A stretch of DNA of 5,686 nucleotides from Anaerolineae bacterium (GTDB lineage Bacteria > Chloroflexota > Anaerolineae > 4572-78 > J111): assembly GCA_020433835.1 (NCBI GenBank), contig JAGRBY010000486.1, positions 1 through 5,686 on the forward strand. Direction: 5' to 3'. Made by a program: the position numbers and the translations under genes. This document shows, piece by piece, positions 5,651 through 5,686 of the stretch (positions are counted from its first letter, which is position 1; the number at the start of each line of letters is the position of its first letter). The notes beneath the pieces were generated by a model. It ran no database searches. It worked only from the letters and a program-made list of their open reading frames with translations, and was not told the DNA's origin.

Positions 5651-5686
5651 GGTTCCTATTGCGCCTGTTAAAAGATTAAATCTTGG

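Noticed and set aside
5668..5686. Possible C-terminal end of a minus-strand gene (…QDLIF stop at 5670-5668, or …KI stop at 5678-5676)
   Set aside because: A gene end is expected before the terminator, but two frames stop within 19 bases and there is too little sequence to choose one.
1..5686. CRISPR array, tRNA, rRNA or phage defence genes
   Set aside because: No regularly spaced direct repeats, no tRNA-like fold and no recognisable defence, integrase or transposase gene were found.

Overview
The window looks like chromosomal DNA from a bacterium of the phylum Chloroflexota, most likely an Anaerolineae-type lineage. That placement is from memory of protein families: the 531-aa/143-aa pair and the 'quinate 5-dehydrogenase' type protein at the left edge resemble proteins I associate with Chloroflexota. 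No ribosomal RNA or other marker gene is present to confirm it. Every gene I can support lies on the minus strand, so transcription runs from right to left.

Right part (about 5284-5686): a roughly 400-base stretch without a supported gene. From right to left it holds a strong minus-strand intrinsic terminator, probably closing a gene just outside the window. Next is a 110-bp MITE-like element with inverted ends AGGACTTACGCA and two internal hairpins, then about 120 bases with nothing recognisable. Last is a near-consensus promoter (TTGTCA, 17 bp, TATAAT) that drives the next gene.

Middle part (3145-5283): two genes, a 531-aa protein starting at TTG and a 143-aa protein with a CxxC...HC cysteine/histidine set. 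They are followed by an intrinsic terminator. Neither has an enzymatic signature I recognise. Both look like multi-domain nucleic-acid-binding or regulatory proteins with winged-helix-like segments. This is the least characterised part of the window.

Left part (1-3144): a second transcription unit. Its promoter overlaps the tail of the preceding terminator. The genes in order are a secreted LysM-LysM-M23 endopeptidase, a NagD/HAD-IIA phosphatase, a small three-helix membrane protein, and the N-terminal 219 residues of a protein of the type auto-annotated as quinate 5-dehydrogenase. The last three junctions are tight: 32 nt, then 3 nt (inclusive of a ribosome-binding site inside the upstream gene), then a TAATG overlap. 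This indicates an operon with translational coupling at its distal end. The first gene is a cell-envelope enzyme and the second a cytoplasmic phosphatase, so the operon may be co-transcribed without a single shared pathway.
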